Source: Chondrosia reniformis
Taxonomy: Eukaryota; Porifera; Demospongiae; Chondrillida; Chondrillidae
DNA: 64,000 nt
NCBI GenBank assembly: GCA_947172415.1
Contig: OX359194.1
Coordinates: 6,888,401-6,952,400 of the forward strand
Reading direction: 5' to 3'
Every line of letters begins with the position of its first letter. Position 1 is the stretch's first letter. Shown here piece by piece: positions 1-11,000 of the stretch. The translations under genes and the position numbers were made by a program. Below the pieces are notes generated by a model that saw nothing but the letters and a program-made list of their open reading frames with translations, was not told the origin of the DNA and made no database searches.

Positions 1-2
1 TT

Positions 3-302
3 CCAGAAGAGAGGTATGTAGTACAGTAGAGCTATAGTGTTCATATACCAGAAGAGAGGTATGTAGTTCAGTAGAGCTATAGTGTTCATATTCCAGAAGA
101 GAGGTATGTAGTACAGTAGAGCTGTAGTGTTCATATACCAGAAGAGAGGTATGTAGTTCAGTAGAGCTATAGTGTTCATATACCAGAAGAGAGGTATGTA
201 GTACAGTAGAGCTATAGTGTTCATATACCAGAAGAGAGGTATGTAGTTCAGTAGAGCTATAGTGTTCATATACCAGAAGAGAGGTATGTAGTACAGTAGA
301 AT
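3..302. repeat. 45-bp tandem repeat, about 6.7 copies
   Basis: A 45-bp unit starting ccagaagagaggtatgtag begins at 3, 48, 93 and so on. Copies alternate between gtagtacag and gtagttcag, so the array looks like a 90-bp dimeric higher-order unit. It is cut by the left window edge, so the true length is unknown. It carries no open reading frame of note. Confidence 0.95.
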
Positions 303-1060
303 TATGTTTGGTTACAAAAGTTGTTTACTGTATTGAAATAGAAAATATTATTTAAATGGATGTCTTTATTGAAAATTTAATACTTAGTGGATGTGTCTAT
401 TGTTTCTCAATATGATAGAAGTGAAGGTAACTTTTGAATCATATTTTACTTTCTAGTCGCATGTAATGTCAAATATCGTGATGTCTTGGGTAAAAATATT
501 ACTCACAAATGAAAACAGCTATTGCATCATAGACGTTGTTTAAGGTTTTCTAATTGCCCTCGTATATGTTGTATGTATTCATTGGTATACTCAGGTATGT
601 CCTCTGTTCTCACCAGGCTTACTTAGTTCCCCAAGGCTTTTTAATTTATTACCAATTAGGCATAAAATGTATTAATTATTCATAGAAATAATATAGTACT
701 ACTTAACTGTACTGTTAGTAGAGATGATGCTGGGAATGCTCCTATGGGTACTTGAGTTTAGTCTTTAGAGATATGTCATGTGTTGAACTGCTATAATCAT
801 CTGAGCCCCCTGAGTGTATACGTATGTACATGTACTTTCGTTTTCATGCCGGATTTCCAGTCAAATGTTTAGGGTGCTGAAGTTCTCCTTTGATGTGTCA
901 GTATTGACCACATTGAAAGTGCTAATTTATAGTGTTTTACTAATTACATTTTCCTCAAATACAACGGACAATCAGTTGACATAGTGTAACAGTATTTATG
1001 GTGCCAACTTATATAGGAAATACCAAATACCTTCTCATTATTGATCACTACCTCTGTAGT
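303..1060. other. AT-rich stretch, no gene recognised
   Basis: No convincing exon, RNA gene or repeat was seen here. It ends in a good splice acceptor (cctctgtag at 1051-1059) just before the first ATG of the adaptor gene, so it may be an intron or 5' untranslated region of that gene, with earlier exons to the left of the window. Confidence 0.4.
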
Positions 1061-3308
1061 ATGGACAACGGCCCTGATGATGTATATGATGATGTTTCTG
1101 GTGGTCCTCCGCCATTGCCTCCGTCTTCTGCTGGTCCTCCTCCATCCTTCAAACCTCCAGGCATCCCTGAAGGACCGCCCACTTTCAAGCCTCCACCAGT
1201 CCCTCCAGCAGCCAGAGCTCCGTCACCATTTAATCCATCTGATGGCCCTAATGAGACTTATGAACCATTTGAAGAACCTGGAGGACCCACCGAGGAGTAT
1301 GAAGCTTTTGAAGTCAGTCATAAATAAACTTGTCTCTAAATCTTTATCTACTATTTCTTATTCTCTGATATTGATCTCCTTTTTATCTTTCTTCCTTGTC
1401 AACTTCTGACTTTTTGTTTACTGGGGACATATTTAGAAGTGAGTATTGTCTGATTATTACTCAAATTAACATCAGTTGTATTCTCTGTCCATCCCATTCT
1501 AACCCCTCCCATCCACTGTAAACCCCTCCCATCCACTCTAACCCCTCCCATCCACTCTAACCCCTCCCATCCACTTTAACCCCTCCCATCCATCACAAGC
1601 CCTCCCATCCACTCTAACCCCTCCCATCCATCACAAGCCCTCCCATCCACTTTAACCCCTCCCATCCATCACAAGCCCTCCCATCCACTCTAACCCCTCC
1701 CATCCATCACAAGCCCTCCCATCCACTCTAACCCCTCCCATCCATCACAAGCCCTCCCACCCACTACTGTAACCCTCCCATCCACTCTAATCCCTCCCAT
1801 CCATCACAAGCCCTCCCACCCACTACTGTAACCCTCCCATCCACTCTAATCCCTCCCATCCATCACAAGCCCTCCCACCCACTACTGTAACCCTCCCATC
1901 CACTCTAATCCCTCCCATCCATCACAAGCCCTCCCACCCACTACTGTAACCCTCCCATCCACTCTAATCCCTCCCATCCATCACAAGCCCTCCCACCCAC
2001 TACTGTAACCCTCCCATCCACTCTAATCCCTCCCATCCATCACAAGCCCTCCTATCAACCACAACCCCCCTTCCATTTGCCTTGTGCCCTCCCATTAACT
2101 CCCTCTCATCTCTCCCCTTTCCTTCCATTCTATACGTGGTGATCTGTAGTGACCCTGCTGAACTAGAAGACTATGAGAATCCTGATAAAGCCACTGGCTT
2201 TAGACAACTGCAACAACCTCCCCCACCCACCCTCCCTGGGGCTAACACTGCTAAAAAGTGATTTACTGTGGCAGTATTTAATTATTCCTGGTTCACTCAA
2301 TCATACCTCATACATGCTGTATGTTGCTAGATTGTCAAAGAGCGAGTTGAAAGATATGAAGAAGAAAGAGAAAGAACTAGAAAGACTGGAGAAGGAACGA
2401 AAGAAGAAAGAAGAAGCTAGGCTGAAAGGAAGGAAAAAAGCCCTAACCTCAAAGCCTTTTAAGGTCAGTTAGTTATCATTAGTGCAGCCAGATATGAGCT
2501 CAACTCACTTCTCTTCCTCCTTACTCCTCTGCTCACCTCCTCTCACGCACTTCTCCTAGATATTCGGAGTGCCGCCTGACAATCCACCTCTCTACGATAC
2601 AGTGACCACTATTGGTAACTCTAAATCAAAGGATAGCTATATCCCCTATCATGCCAAGGAAACCATTTATGTGCTCTTAACAAACCACGAGAAATTACCT
2701 GCTGAGAGTTATTTAGCACAAAAGGAGGACGGTTTAGGTACATGTTTTATATAGGTCTTCCATTAGGAAATGTAAGCATTGCTTGTATATATTCTATTTC
2801 TACAGTTGGATACGTCTATAAGACCCACCTTGAACAGGTACAGTACAGCTTAACCTTCTGAAGTCACTCACCCTTAAACTCTTTGATAATTGTAGTCTGC
2901 AATCTTGTAGACTCGTTTGCCAGTCTAAGCTATCTAATCTTTCTCCTTTACTTTTCTCCTTTACTTGATTAACAGTTTGGAAGTTCAGGTGAAACGGAAT
3001 CAAACCAGTTTGGTTACGACGGTGAAGGCCTTTATGAAGAGGTCCCGGGAGAAAAGAGTGAAATATTCAATCAGCCCCCACCAGTTGTCCCAGTACCACG
3101 CCTCCCCAAGGCCCCTCCCCCAGCAGCTCAACCGGCTCACTTCCCACCTCCCAGTGTGCCTCCACCTCCGCCTCCCCCAGGTATGTGTATTGTATTGAAT
3201 GAACTGCAGTGTATATGTATTGTATTGGATGAGTGGTGATGTCATATGATGTCATTATGTCTCCTTATAGAAGGCCCAGATGAAATGTATGAACCCTTTG
3301 AGTCATGA
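1061..3308 (+). CDS. FYB/ADAP-like adaptor with helically extended SH3 domain
   Basis: Probable cytoplasmic signalling adaptor related to FYB1/ADAP and PRAM1, which link SH2/SH3 proteins to adhesion and actin control. Exons: 1061-1296 or -1312, 2150-2257, 2331-2463, 2560-2737, 2806-2837, 2976-3180, 3271-3308. Exon 1 has a DDVYDDV motif, like the SLP-76-binding YDDV tyrosines of ADAP, and a long proline-rich part. Exon 2 adds DYENPD. Exon 3 is a lysine/glutamate helix leading into exons 4-5, which form an SH3-like fold ending GLVGYVYKTHLEQ. Exon 6 has GLYEEV and another proline tract; the end is EMYEPFES. Total is about 309-315 residues if the ATG at 1061 is the true start; an acceptor directly precedes it, so upstream exons are possible. 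The exon 1 to 2 joint is uncertain: donor GA/gtatga at 1296 keeps frame, while the stronger donor at 1312 does not unless another tiny exon is used. Family call is by domain order and motifs only. Confidence 0.6.
1490..2060. repeat. C-rich minisatellite in an intron
   Basis: Short units of the form ccctcccatccactctaa and ccctcccatccatcacaag follow one another. From about 1750 they form a regular 59-bp higher-order unit that includes cactactgtaa. The array fills most of the intron between the first two exons of the adaptor gene and is strongly strand-asymmetric (almost no G on the + strand). Confidence 0.9.
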
Positions 3309-3849
3309 GTTTGCACATATGTATCGAGTGACTCTTAATGAAATGTTCCTTTTGTAGGTTGTGTACAGATTTGCTATATATTTCTACTTTTGTATTAGAG
3401 TTTTGATTTTCTACAAAAAAGTACTTGTTGTATTTATATGAATGTGTTATAGAAAAATTTTGAACAATCAGCAAACACTTCTTCAAACAAAAGATTAAGA
3501 TGTTTAACCCTAGGTCTTCATCGGTTAGAATTTATCATAATGATCGCAACCACTTATCATTGCCTTAACATGCGGAAACTTATAAAAATTAGACGGTAGG
3601 AAAATAATTTTCCCTCTTTTGTGTCAATCCAGTCTATTTATTGTCTCAGAAGGTCTGTAGTATAGTCATTGCCTCTGCTTGTACAAGTGATCTGTGATTG
3701 ACCTTGTAGTACGTAGTTTTAATAACGATTTAGATCAATGAGTTAGATATTGAATATTGATATTGAAATTCATTTGTTGATTTATTGAAAAAATATAAAC
3801 ATGTTCCACACATGATATGCCAAACAGCACTATTGTCTGTTTAAAGTTA
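3309..3849. other. Intergenic DNA between two convergent genes
   Basis: AT-rich 3' flank of the adaptor gene and of the minus-strand FN3 gene. The only structured item seen is a decayed hammerhead-like repeat near 3440-3526. Confidence 0.5.
3499..3526 (-). ncRNA. Decayed hammerhead ribozyme-like core
   Basis: On the minus strand the order is CCGATGA, A, GACC, TA, GGGTT, AAAC. This is the same layout as the better copies near 19150 and 21003, but the cores CTGATGA and GAAA are each mutated, so cleavage activity is unlikely. The + strand upstream part (aacaatcagcaaacactt) also matches the flank of the 19150 copy, which supports common descent. Confidence 0.45.
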
Positions 3850-6800
3850 CTAGATAACATCATTACAATAGTCACAGGAGACACCACTACAGATCCTTGT
3901 CAGACAGATGTTGTAACCTCTTCTACCTCTCAACCCACTCTTGGAAATGTAGTACAGCCTGACATTTGGATACAGTGTTCTCCTTGTCAGTACTGTCATG
4001 TCTGTCTTTGAGCGGACTACAAGAGTCTTTGATGTGCAGGATTTTGACATGTGGCTCCATCGCACCAAAATGCCTGCAGGGTAATTGTACAGTATTAAGT
4101 TGGACTGAATACACTCAGTTTGGGTTACATTAGCTCCTGTAGTTGGCATAGTTGTAGTTCTTGAGGTGGGCATGTTTGTAGTTCTTGAGGTGGGGATGTT
4201 TGTAGTTCTTGAGGTGGGCGTGTTTGTAGTTCTTGAGGTGGGCGTGTTTGCAGTTCTTGAGGTGGGTGTGTTTGCAGTTCTTGAGGTGGGTGGGTTTGCA
4301 GTTCTTGTAGTTCTTGAGGTGGGTGTGTTTGTAGTTCTTGAGGTGGGCGTGTTTGTAGTTCTTGAGGTGGGCGTGTTTGTAGTTCTTGAGGTGGGCGTGT
4401 TTGTAGTTCTTGAGGTGGGTGTGTTTACAGTTCTTGAGGTGGGTGTGTTTGCAGTTCTTGAGGTGGGTGGGTTTGCAGTTCTTGTAGTTCTTGAGGTGGG
4501 TGTGTTTGTAGTTCTTGAGGTGGGTGTGTTTGTAGTTCTTGAGGTGGGCGTGTTTGTAGTTCTTGAGGTGGGCGTGTTTGTAGTTCTTGAGGTGGGCGTG
4601 TTTGTAGTTCTTGAGGTGGGCGTGTTTGCAGTTCTTGAGGTGGGTGGGTTTGCAGTTCTTGAGGTGGGTGTGTTTGCAGTTCTTGAGGTGGGTGTGTTTG
4701 TAGTTCTTGAGGTGGGTGTGTTTGCAGTTCTTGAGGTGGGTGTGGTTACAGCTCTTGAGGTGGGTATGGTTATAGTTGTTTCTGTTTCAGGACAAGGTAA
4801 TGCAACTGCATACAATAGACAATAAACATAAACTACTCTGCCAGTTAAATTTAGTCATTAAATCTAGCATACGTACCTCCTTTGGTAGATGCTTCAGAAC
4901 AGTCTGCTTCACCTATACCTGCACTGTTTTCAGCTGCCAGACAGAAGTTATAAGTAATGCCAGGATCCAGTCCATACATTCCATATAGACTACTGGCAGA
5001 GGTGGCCTTGATTTCCACATGTCTTTCACTAGCACAAAAATTACTAGTTGGTTGAGCTGTTAAGTGATAGCGAAGAATGATACCATTTGGAAATTCTGGC
5101 AATCTGTAAAAAATCAAAGCTGATCTGTCCTGTACTTGTGCTGGATTCAACTGCAACGAGGGAGGTCCAGGCACTGAATGGAGTTGGAATACATGGTTAA
5201 AGTAGCTGGTGTAATGACCTTGCATGAAGTATAGAATAACTTACAGTCTTCCTCTGTCCACACCTCAAAGACTTCTGAGTATGGTCCTACTCCATTCTTA
5301 TTGATAGCCTGGACCCTCACTTTGTAGGACTTGCCAGGAACAAGGTCATCAAATGTGTATTCAGTGCAGCTAGCCAATCGAGGCAGAGACACAACTTGAC
5401 TGCCTTTCCCAGTCCGTGTCCACTCTAAGTTGTATCCCGTAATTTTGCCATTTCTATCCATTTTAAGAGGCGAACACCAATCAACTTGAACAGATGTTGT
5501 AGAAGAGTTGACAATGATGTGAGACGGCGGCCCAGAAGGAGCTGAAGAGCAAGCAAAAGTTACTGTAATATAAGGATCACAACTATTACATACAATTGTT
5601 TGTGGCAAAACTTATATATGTAACATTTACCTTGTCCCTTTGTTCTAAATATTTTTACAGCTTCTTCACTTTCTCCAACTGAATTTATTGCTTTTACTGA
5701 AATTTCATATCTTGCGCTTTCCTCCAAACCAGTAACAAGTGTACAGTAGCTGCTTGAATCCTTTGTAGCAAGTACAGTTACTATCACATCTCCTGCTGCA
5801 TCAAATGCTGCAGACATGGCATCGGCTTTCACTGTAAAACTGCTTACAGATCCTTTAAGAGCTCCTTGTGACTCCCAGCATGCATTAACAGAGTCAAAAG
5901 TGATATTAGAGAGTGTCAATCCAATAGGAGGAGCTGGCGCTGCACAAATACAATGAGGTACCGTATTGATCCATGTTACAATTTCAAAGAATACAACTGT
6001 GCAGATGAATGTTAATTTTTATGCTTACCTGCAATGGTTGTAATAACTCGAATCCATTGACTCCAAGGACCTCTCCCCCCTACAGTCAGTGCAGCTGCCC
6101 TGAAACAATAGAATGTCTGCCGTACCATTCCTTCCACGGTGATTGCAGCCGTCCCTTCTGAGTGGATAATCTGTTCTTGGGCAGTGCAGCCATCGGGATC
6201 ACATGGGCAGTACTGCACATCGTAGCTGATAACCTCACCATTAGAGAGCTCCGAGGGAGGCCCTTCATAGTTAACCTCCACAGTGGATTCGTCAATAAGT
6301 GTGGTATTCACAGAAGTAGGTGGAGCATCAGGAGCTACAATATAGGCACAGGTAATTGCCATTACTATATTTATTTCTATATATATATATGCTGATATAT
6401 ACAATCCAAACACATTGTACGTATATTTAATGAAAGATTTTGAGAATTCTATGGGTGAACAAGAAATGTTCCACTAAACACTGTCGCTGTGACACTTACC
6501 ATCCTGTTTTGTGACTCCATTGACTGCAACACTATATATGCCTGGGCCATGAATATTAGCTGCAGCTACTCTGAACATATATTCTCTCATTGGAATCAAG
6601 TTTTGGATTTTGTAAGTGTAGCCTAATCTGAAAGGATTGGTAATGTTGACTTGTATAGCAGTCTTTTGCTGAGTCACTTGATCAGTTACTTCAATAAAGT
6701 AACCCAGAATAGCAGTTCCTCCAAGTAGTTCGTTATCAGTGGGTTTTACCCATGATAATGTGATTGTACGTCTGTCTTCCTCAGAAACTCTTATATTACG

Positions 6801-7890
6801 AGGAGGATTTCCAGGAGCTACGTACGTACATACAACACATATATAAGAATTAAAATATATTATCCAAAACATAGACTTAATATATAAATGTTATTTTGCA
6901 GTGTACAAATTGCATATGTATTATCATGTCTTATATAATATATCCCCTGGATTAGTCTATATATATATAGGTGCTTCATGATCAGTATTATAAATATATA
7001 TATACACTGTACATAGAATTATGTACTGTATATATATAGCAATACATTTAACTCACTTTTAATTTGCACCAAAACTATAACTGGAGATGACTTGGGTCCT
7101 TTCCCAGCTGAATTGCCTGCCTGTATTGATACCCTGATTGAGCTCTTGGGAGTCAAACCCGTAATTCTGGTGCATTCTATGCTACCATCAGCAGTATAAG
7201 TAGTCTTGGGACAGCCTTCGCAAGATATCTGGTATTCTGTGATGATACCATTTTGCTCCCTCTCCATCAGTGGCCTCCAACATACCTCAACCTCAGTATA
7301 GCTCTTTGGTTGAACAGAGAGGCGCTGAGGAGCACCAGAGGGAACTATAGCACAATAAAGACAATTAATATGGACTCCCACTGATAAAATAGCTAGGTCA
7401 GGCTTAGAGTTATATATACATATATGATCACATTTCCACTATATAGTCAGACAGCTATATATATAAACTAACTTTTTGTTGGCGTAGAGAACGTTTTGAC
7501 TTGTTGACTGTTGCAAAATTCTACTTCCAAATTTCCGCGTTCGCCACATACTCCATAAGTAAGAAAGCTGTATGTTCTTCCCATGAGGAGTCCATATATC
7601 TGGTTAAAAGCACTGACTTGCTCGCATTGAACGACTTCGCTGCAAATCTTGTGATTTGGATAATAGCACATCCACAGATCAGGGCTGTTACATGGGCAAT
7701 CTTGAAAACCTGTCGTCATAATTAACGGTGCATTTCCAATCACCCTGGCACTAGATTTTCCAATACACACGCCTATATATAAAGGCATATAGATATACTC
7801 TAGTACATATATATCGATCATGCACTTACAGTTACCACCGCTAGCCAGGGAGGAAATGATAAAGAAAAGAACTAATTTTACGTGATCCAT
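3850..7890 (-). CDS. Secreted six-FN3 protein with mucin-like repeat region
   Basis: Extracellular protein of about 1035 residues. Exons (minus order): 7830-7890, 7473-7772, 7057-7344, 6500-6817, 6029-6334, 5631-5939, 5245-5541, 4877-5173, 3850-4781; all introns are phase 1 and the sum closes in frame. Exon 1 is a signal peptide (MDHVKLVLFFIISSLA). Exon 2 is a roughly 100-residue cysteine-rich domain not recognised. Exons 3-8 are one FN3 domain each, several opening with PSGAP/PSGPP/APDAPP-type linkers and carrying the late W and Y-x-C/V core positions. Exon 9 holds a threonine/proline/serine array of the 8-residue unit PTSRTTNT, likely O-glycosylated, then a C-terminal FN3-like segment containing GILVRWSH and ending CSGVSCDYCNDVI. 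No transmembrane segment is visible. Paralogous in style to the other FN3 genes here; the C-terminus resembles that of the gene at 42469-48989. Confidence 0.88.
4150..4770. repeat. 24-bp coding minisatellite encoding PTSRTTNT units
   Basis: About 25 copies of a 24-bp unit (gttcttgaggtgggcgtgtttgta on the + strand, read on the minus strand by the gene). Two shortened junctions near 4300 and 4480 repeat about 180 bp apart, so a larger block was duplicated too. Length changes in multiples of 24 bp keep the frame, so the protein stalk can vary in length. Confidence 0.95.
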
Positions 7891-8033
7891 TGTTCACTAA
7901 AGAGTATCGCTAAAACTTGGCAAGCAATCTGCTCTTAAATAGCTGTGGGCGCCAGCTATACACGAGACGATGAATATCATTAGCATAATTTCAGTTCCAA
8001 AGTATTTCAGGTTATAGGTAGTAGCTATATGCG

Positions 8034-11000
8034 TCACATGATTTCTTCAGAAGTTGGAATTACATAATCCCTAAGAAAGGTCTGAATGCTGTCAGACTCC
8101 AAGTTTAGCTGCAGAAACTGATTAACAATAGCTTCACACCTACAAACAGACAAGAGGATAAATAAAAAGGTACATATACCATGTTGTAAGTTGATGTACT
8201 CTAGAATGAATAATTGTTAAACTTGTTTTAATGGTATATTGTGTAATATATATATAAAACACACACGGCAACTGATGGCTTTACTTAGTTTTTAGGGATA
8301 GCAACTGAAATACAAATATGTACTGTATATACCAGCCATACACAGAGAAATAAGATGTTGGACATGTATATTCGACACACAAGCCTAATAGGGCAAATGA
8401 GGATTTTATTGATTAATGGTTAATGTAAATATGTATTATCAACATTGCGAAATACCACAAGAATTGAAATGATATAATTACACTGCTTGTATCTATATGT
8501 CTAAAAGATGAAAGTTTACAGGCTAAATTAGCAAGGATTCCTGGAAGGGCCGTCATAATCATTAGAATTAAAAACTGACCTTCATAATATATAGGGCAAA
8601 AGGTTTATATGAAGTAAGACTACAAAAACAGAATATTTCTCAGAGTCCAATTAAAGTACATTTTATTTGAAGGAGTGGATATCATATAGCTGGAGGAGTA
8701 AACATTTACAATATAGAGCACACTTGTGGTTGGCTGTCACAATATCAAGTTGAGAGATTGGACAAAGTAATCAGGCTGGTTTTCACAACATATGAAATAA
8801 AATGCTACCTAAAAATAAACATAATAATATTAAGGTATAAATGACAAGTATATCAAGTTTATCAGCATTGTATGTAGACTATTGAATGTAATTCTAATCC
8901 GAAACTTACACTATAATATTACACCAAATTTAACCACTTTCAAACTCGGTAGTTATTGTGTAATCCATAATGATAAATGATATGATTTCTTTTGTGTTCT
9001 GGGAATACTTTATGAAGGAAATAAACTAGAAGTAATTACACTGCTCGCATGGATTGAGTTGAATTGTTACACTAGTGGAGGAGGGAGGTGTGTGTTACTC
9101 AAGAAGAGTATGAGGGGGAGAGAGAAGGAGAGAGCTTGAAAATGAAAGGAGGTTCTAGTCTCTTCTGATGACATACGTACGTATATGTCCTTATCATCTG
9201 TTGTAAGATGATATTTTGTTCATATTCAAATGAATAAATAAAGTATCCGTTCATCAAAAGGGCAAACCTTCACTCCCTTTCTCCATGAACCTTTAACAGA
9301 TGATTTCATCAAAACAGTCACTTTAGGTCAGTACCAGACATGTACATGAAGTACTTGAAAGAAGTATCAAGTAGTAGTAGTAGCTAACATTTTGGCTTGT
9401 AACTATGGGATACCACAATGAGTCTATATATAAGAGTGCTCCATATATAGACAGCTTCTGGTCAATTTAGAATGGATTCACCTCTTGATTTGATTGTCCA
9501 ATTTTGCTGCATCCTTTCTTGAAACTGCCAAATTTTGTCGAATCATATTTGAAACCTAGAGTAAGGCATTATCACATGGCAATCACATTGCGTTAGAGTC
9601 ACATGAACAAAAAATGAATATATGGGTGGAGTGTCACTTTTCAATGAATTACATTCAAAAACAAATTTTTGTGAGTGTTAAATTCTATTTATAAAGTTGG
9701 AAATACCACATTAAGGGTAAAAATTATTTATCTTTGAAGTGGTAGCTTAACAGAAGTTAGAAAATGTGAGTTCAGGAATTTCCTAGAATCACTGATGTTG
9801 TCATAATAAAATCATTATCCAAATAACAGATGCTACAGCAGACTTGTACTAACTGTATTTAGCAGTCACTAAAAGTGTCTTTTAATTGTAGATTATAAAG
9901 GACTAACCACACCACTATATAAATACATGAGGAGACACTCATATCTATGACCAGCCCTTGAAAAGGAGAACCATTGTCTAGCATACTAATAGATCACCAT
10001 ACAAATAAGTATAAAATACCCAAATTTGGTAATGTGTATTAAAGTCAGGCAAGATTTATGAGCGCTAGTAATCTGTAGGAAGAATACGAGATAATCCAAA
10101 ATAGTATTATTATACACTAACGGAAACCTTACTTTGTTGGTAGTCCTAATCATATCAATAAAGATATTAATGTCAGTGATCTACAGGCTAGTGATCATGA
10201 GTGTTCCTTAATGTATATTGAGGTGGTACATACACGTATATACACACAGGTATACAGATGGTCAATACAGATGTGGATATATAATCTCTTTGTTTCCTTA
10301 GCTTCATAGGCACAATAACCATACATAGTTATACGTATATAGTTTTTGGAATATGGTGTTTTAGATAAGCCATGTACTGCTCAACAGAGGTAGCGATGTT
10401 GCAAGACCTGGCGGATGTTATGCAAACCTATGTACCTCAGCTCCTCTCTGCACAATGGAGGGAGGCAATCCAGCTACAGCAGCGGTGTGACAGGCGTGGC
10501 TGTGAGTGCTTTGGCCTTCCTTTAGGTGATAGAGAAACACCAGTTCTCCTTCTTCTTCCACAACATCCATCACCTATACAATACCACAATGTGACAGAGA
10601 GAGCTCATTCTAGGCTACAAAACAGGACTGCAACGATGTCACCATATTCTGACATTTGCAGTCCTATCCCTATATAGATCTCACTATATAAATATATACC
10701 GTAGGTCCTCACTATACAGGTATATATGTCCCATATATACAGGTCTTGGGTGACGTCACTATATAGAATGGTTAGGCAGGTAGATACCCACTCAAAGGCT
10801 GATTAACTCAGCATTGCTAAATATGCTTTAATGTACGTACCCCTACACGTCTATACCCACACCCATGTTACTGGGAGTCAAACACCATCGCCTTCACACC
10901 CCATCTGATAACAATATACACTGACATCACATAAGGGCTGCTACTTAGCAATCTTAACTTCTCATGTATGAAGAATGACCACTCCTGTGTTGCCATAGCA

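Noticed and set aside
3-302. Regular repeat that might be read as a CRISPR array
   Set aside because: The 45-bp units are contiguous with no unique spacers, and the genome is clearly eukaryotic.
4166-4825. 219-residue plus-strand frame (VVLEVGVF repeats)
   Set aside because: Antisense to a better-supported minus-strand exon with conserved splice phase and a downstream FN3-like domain.
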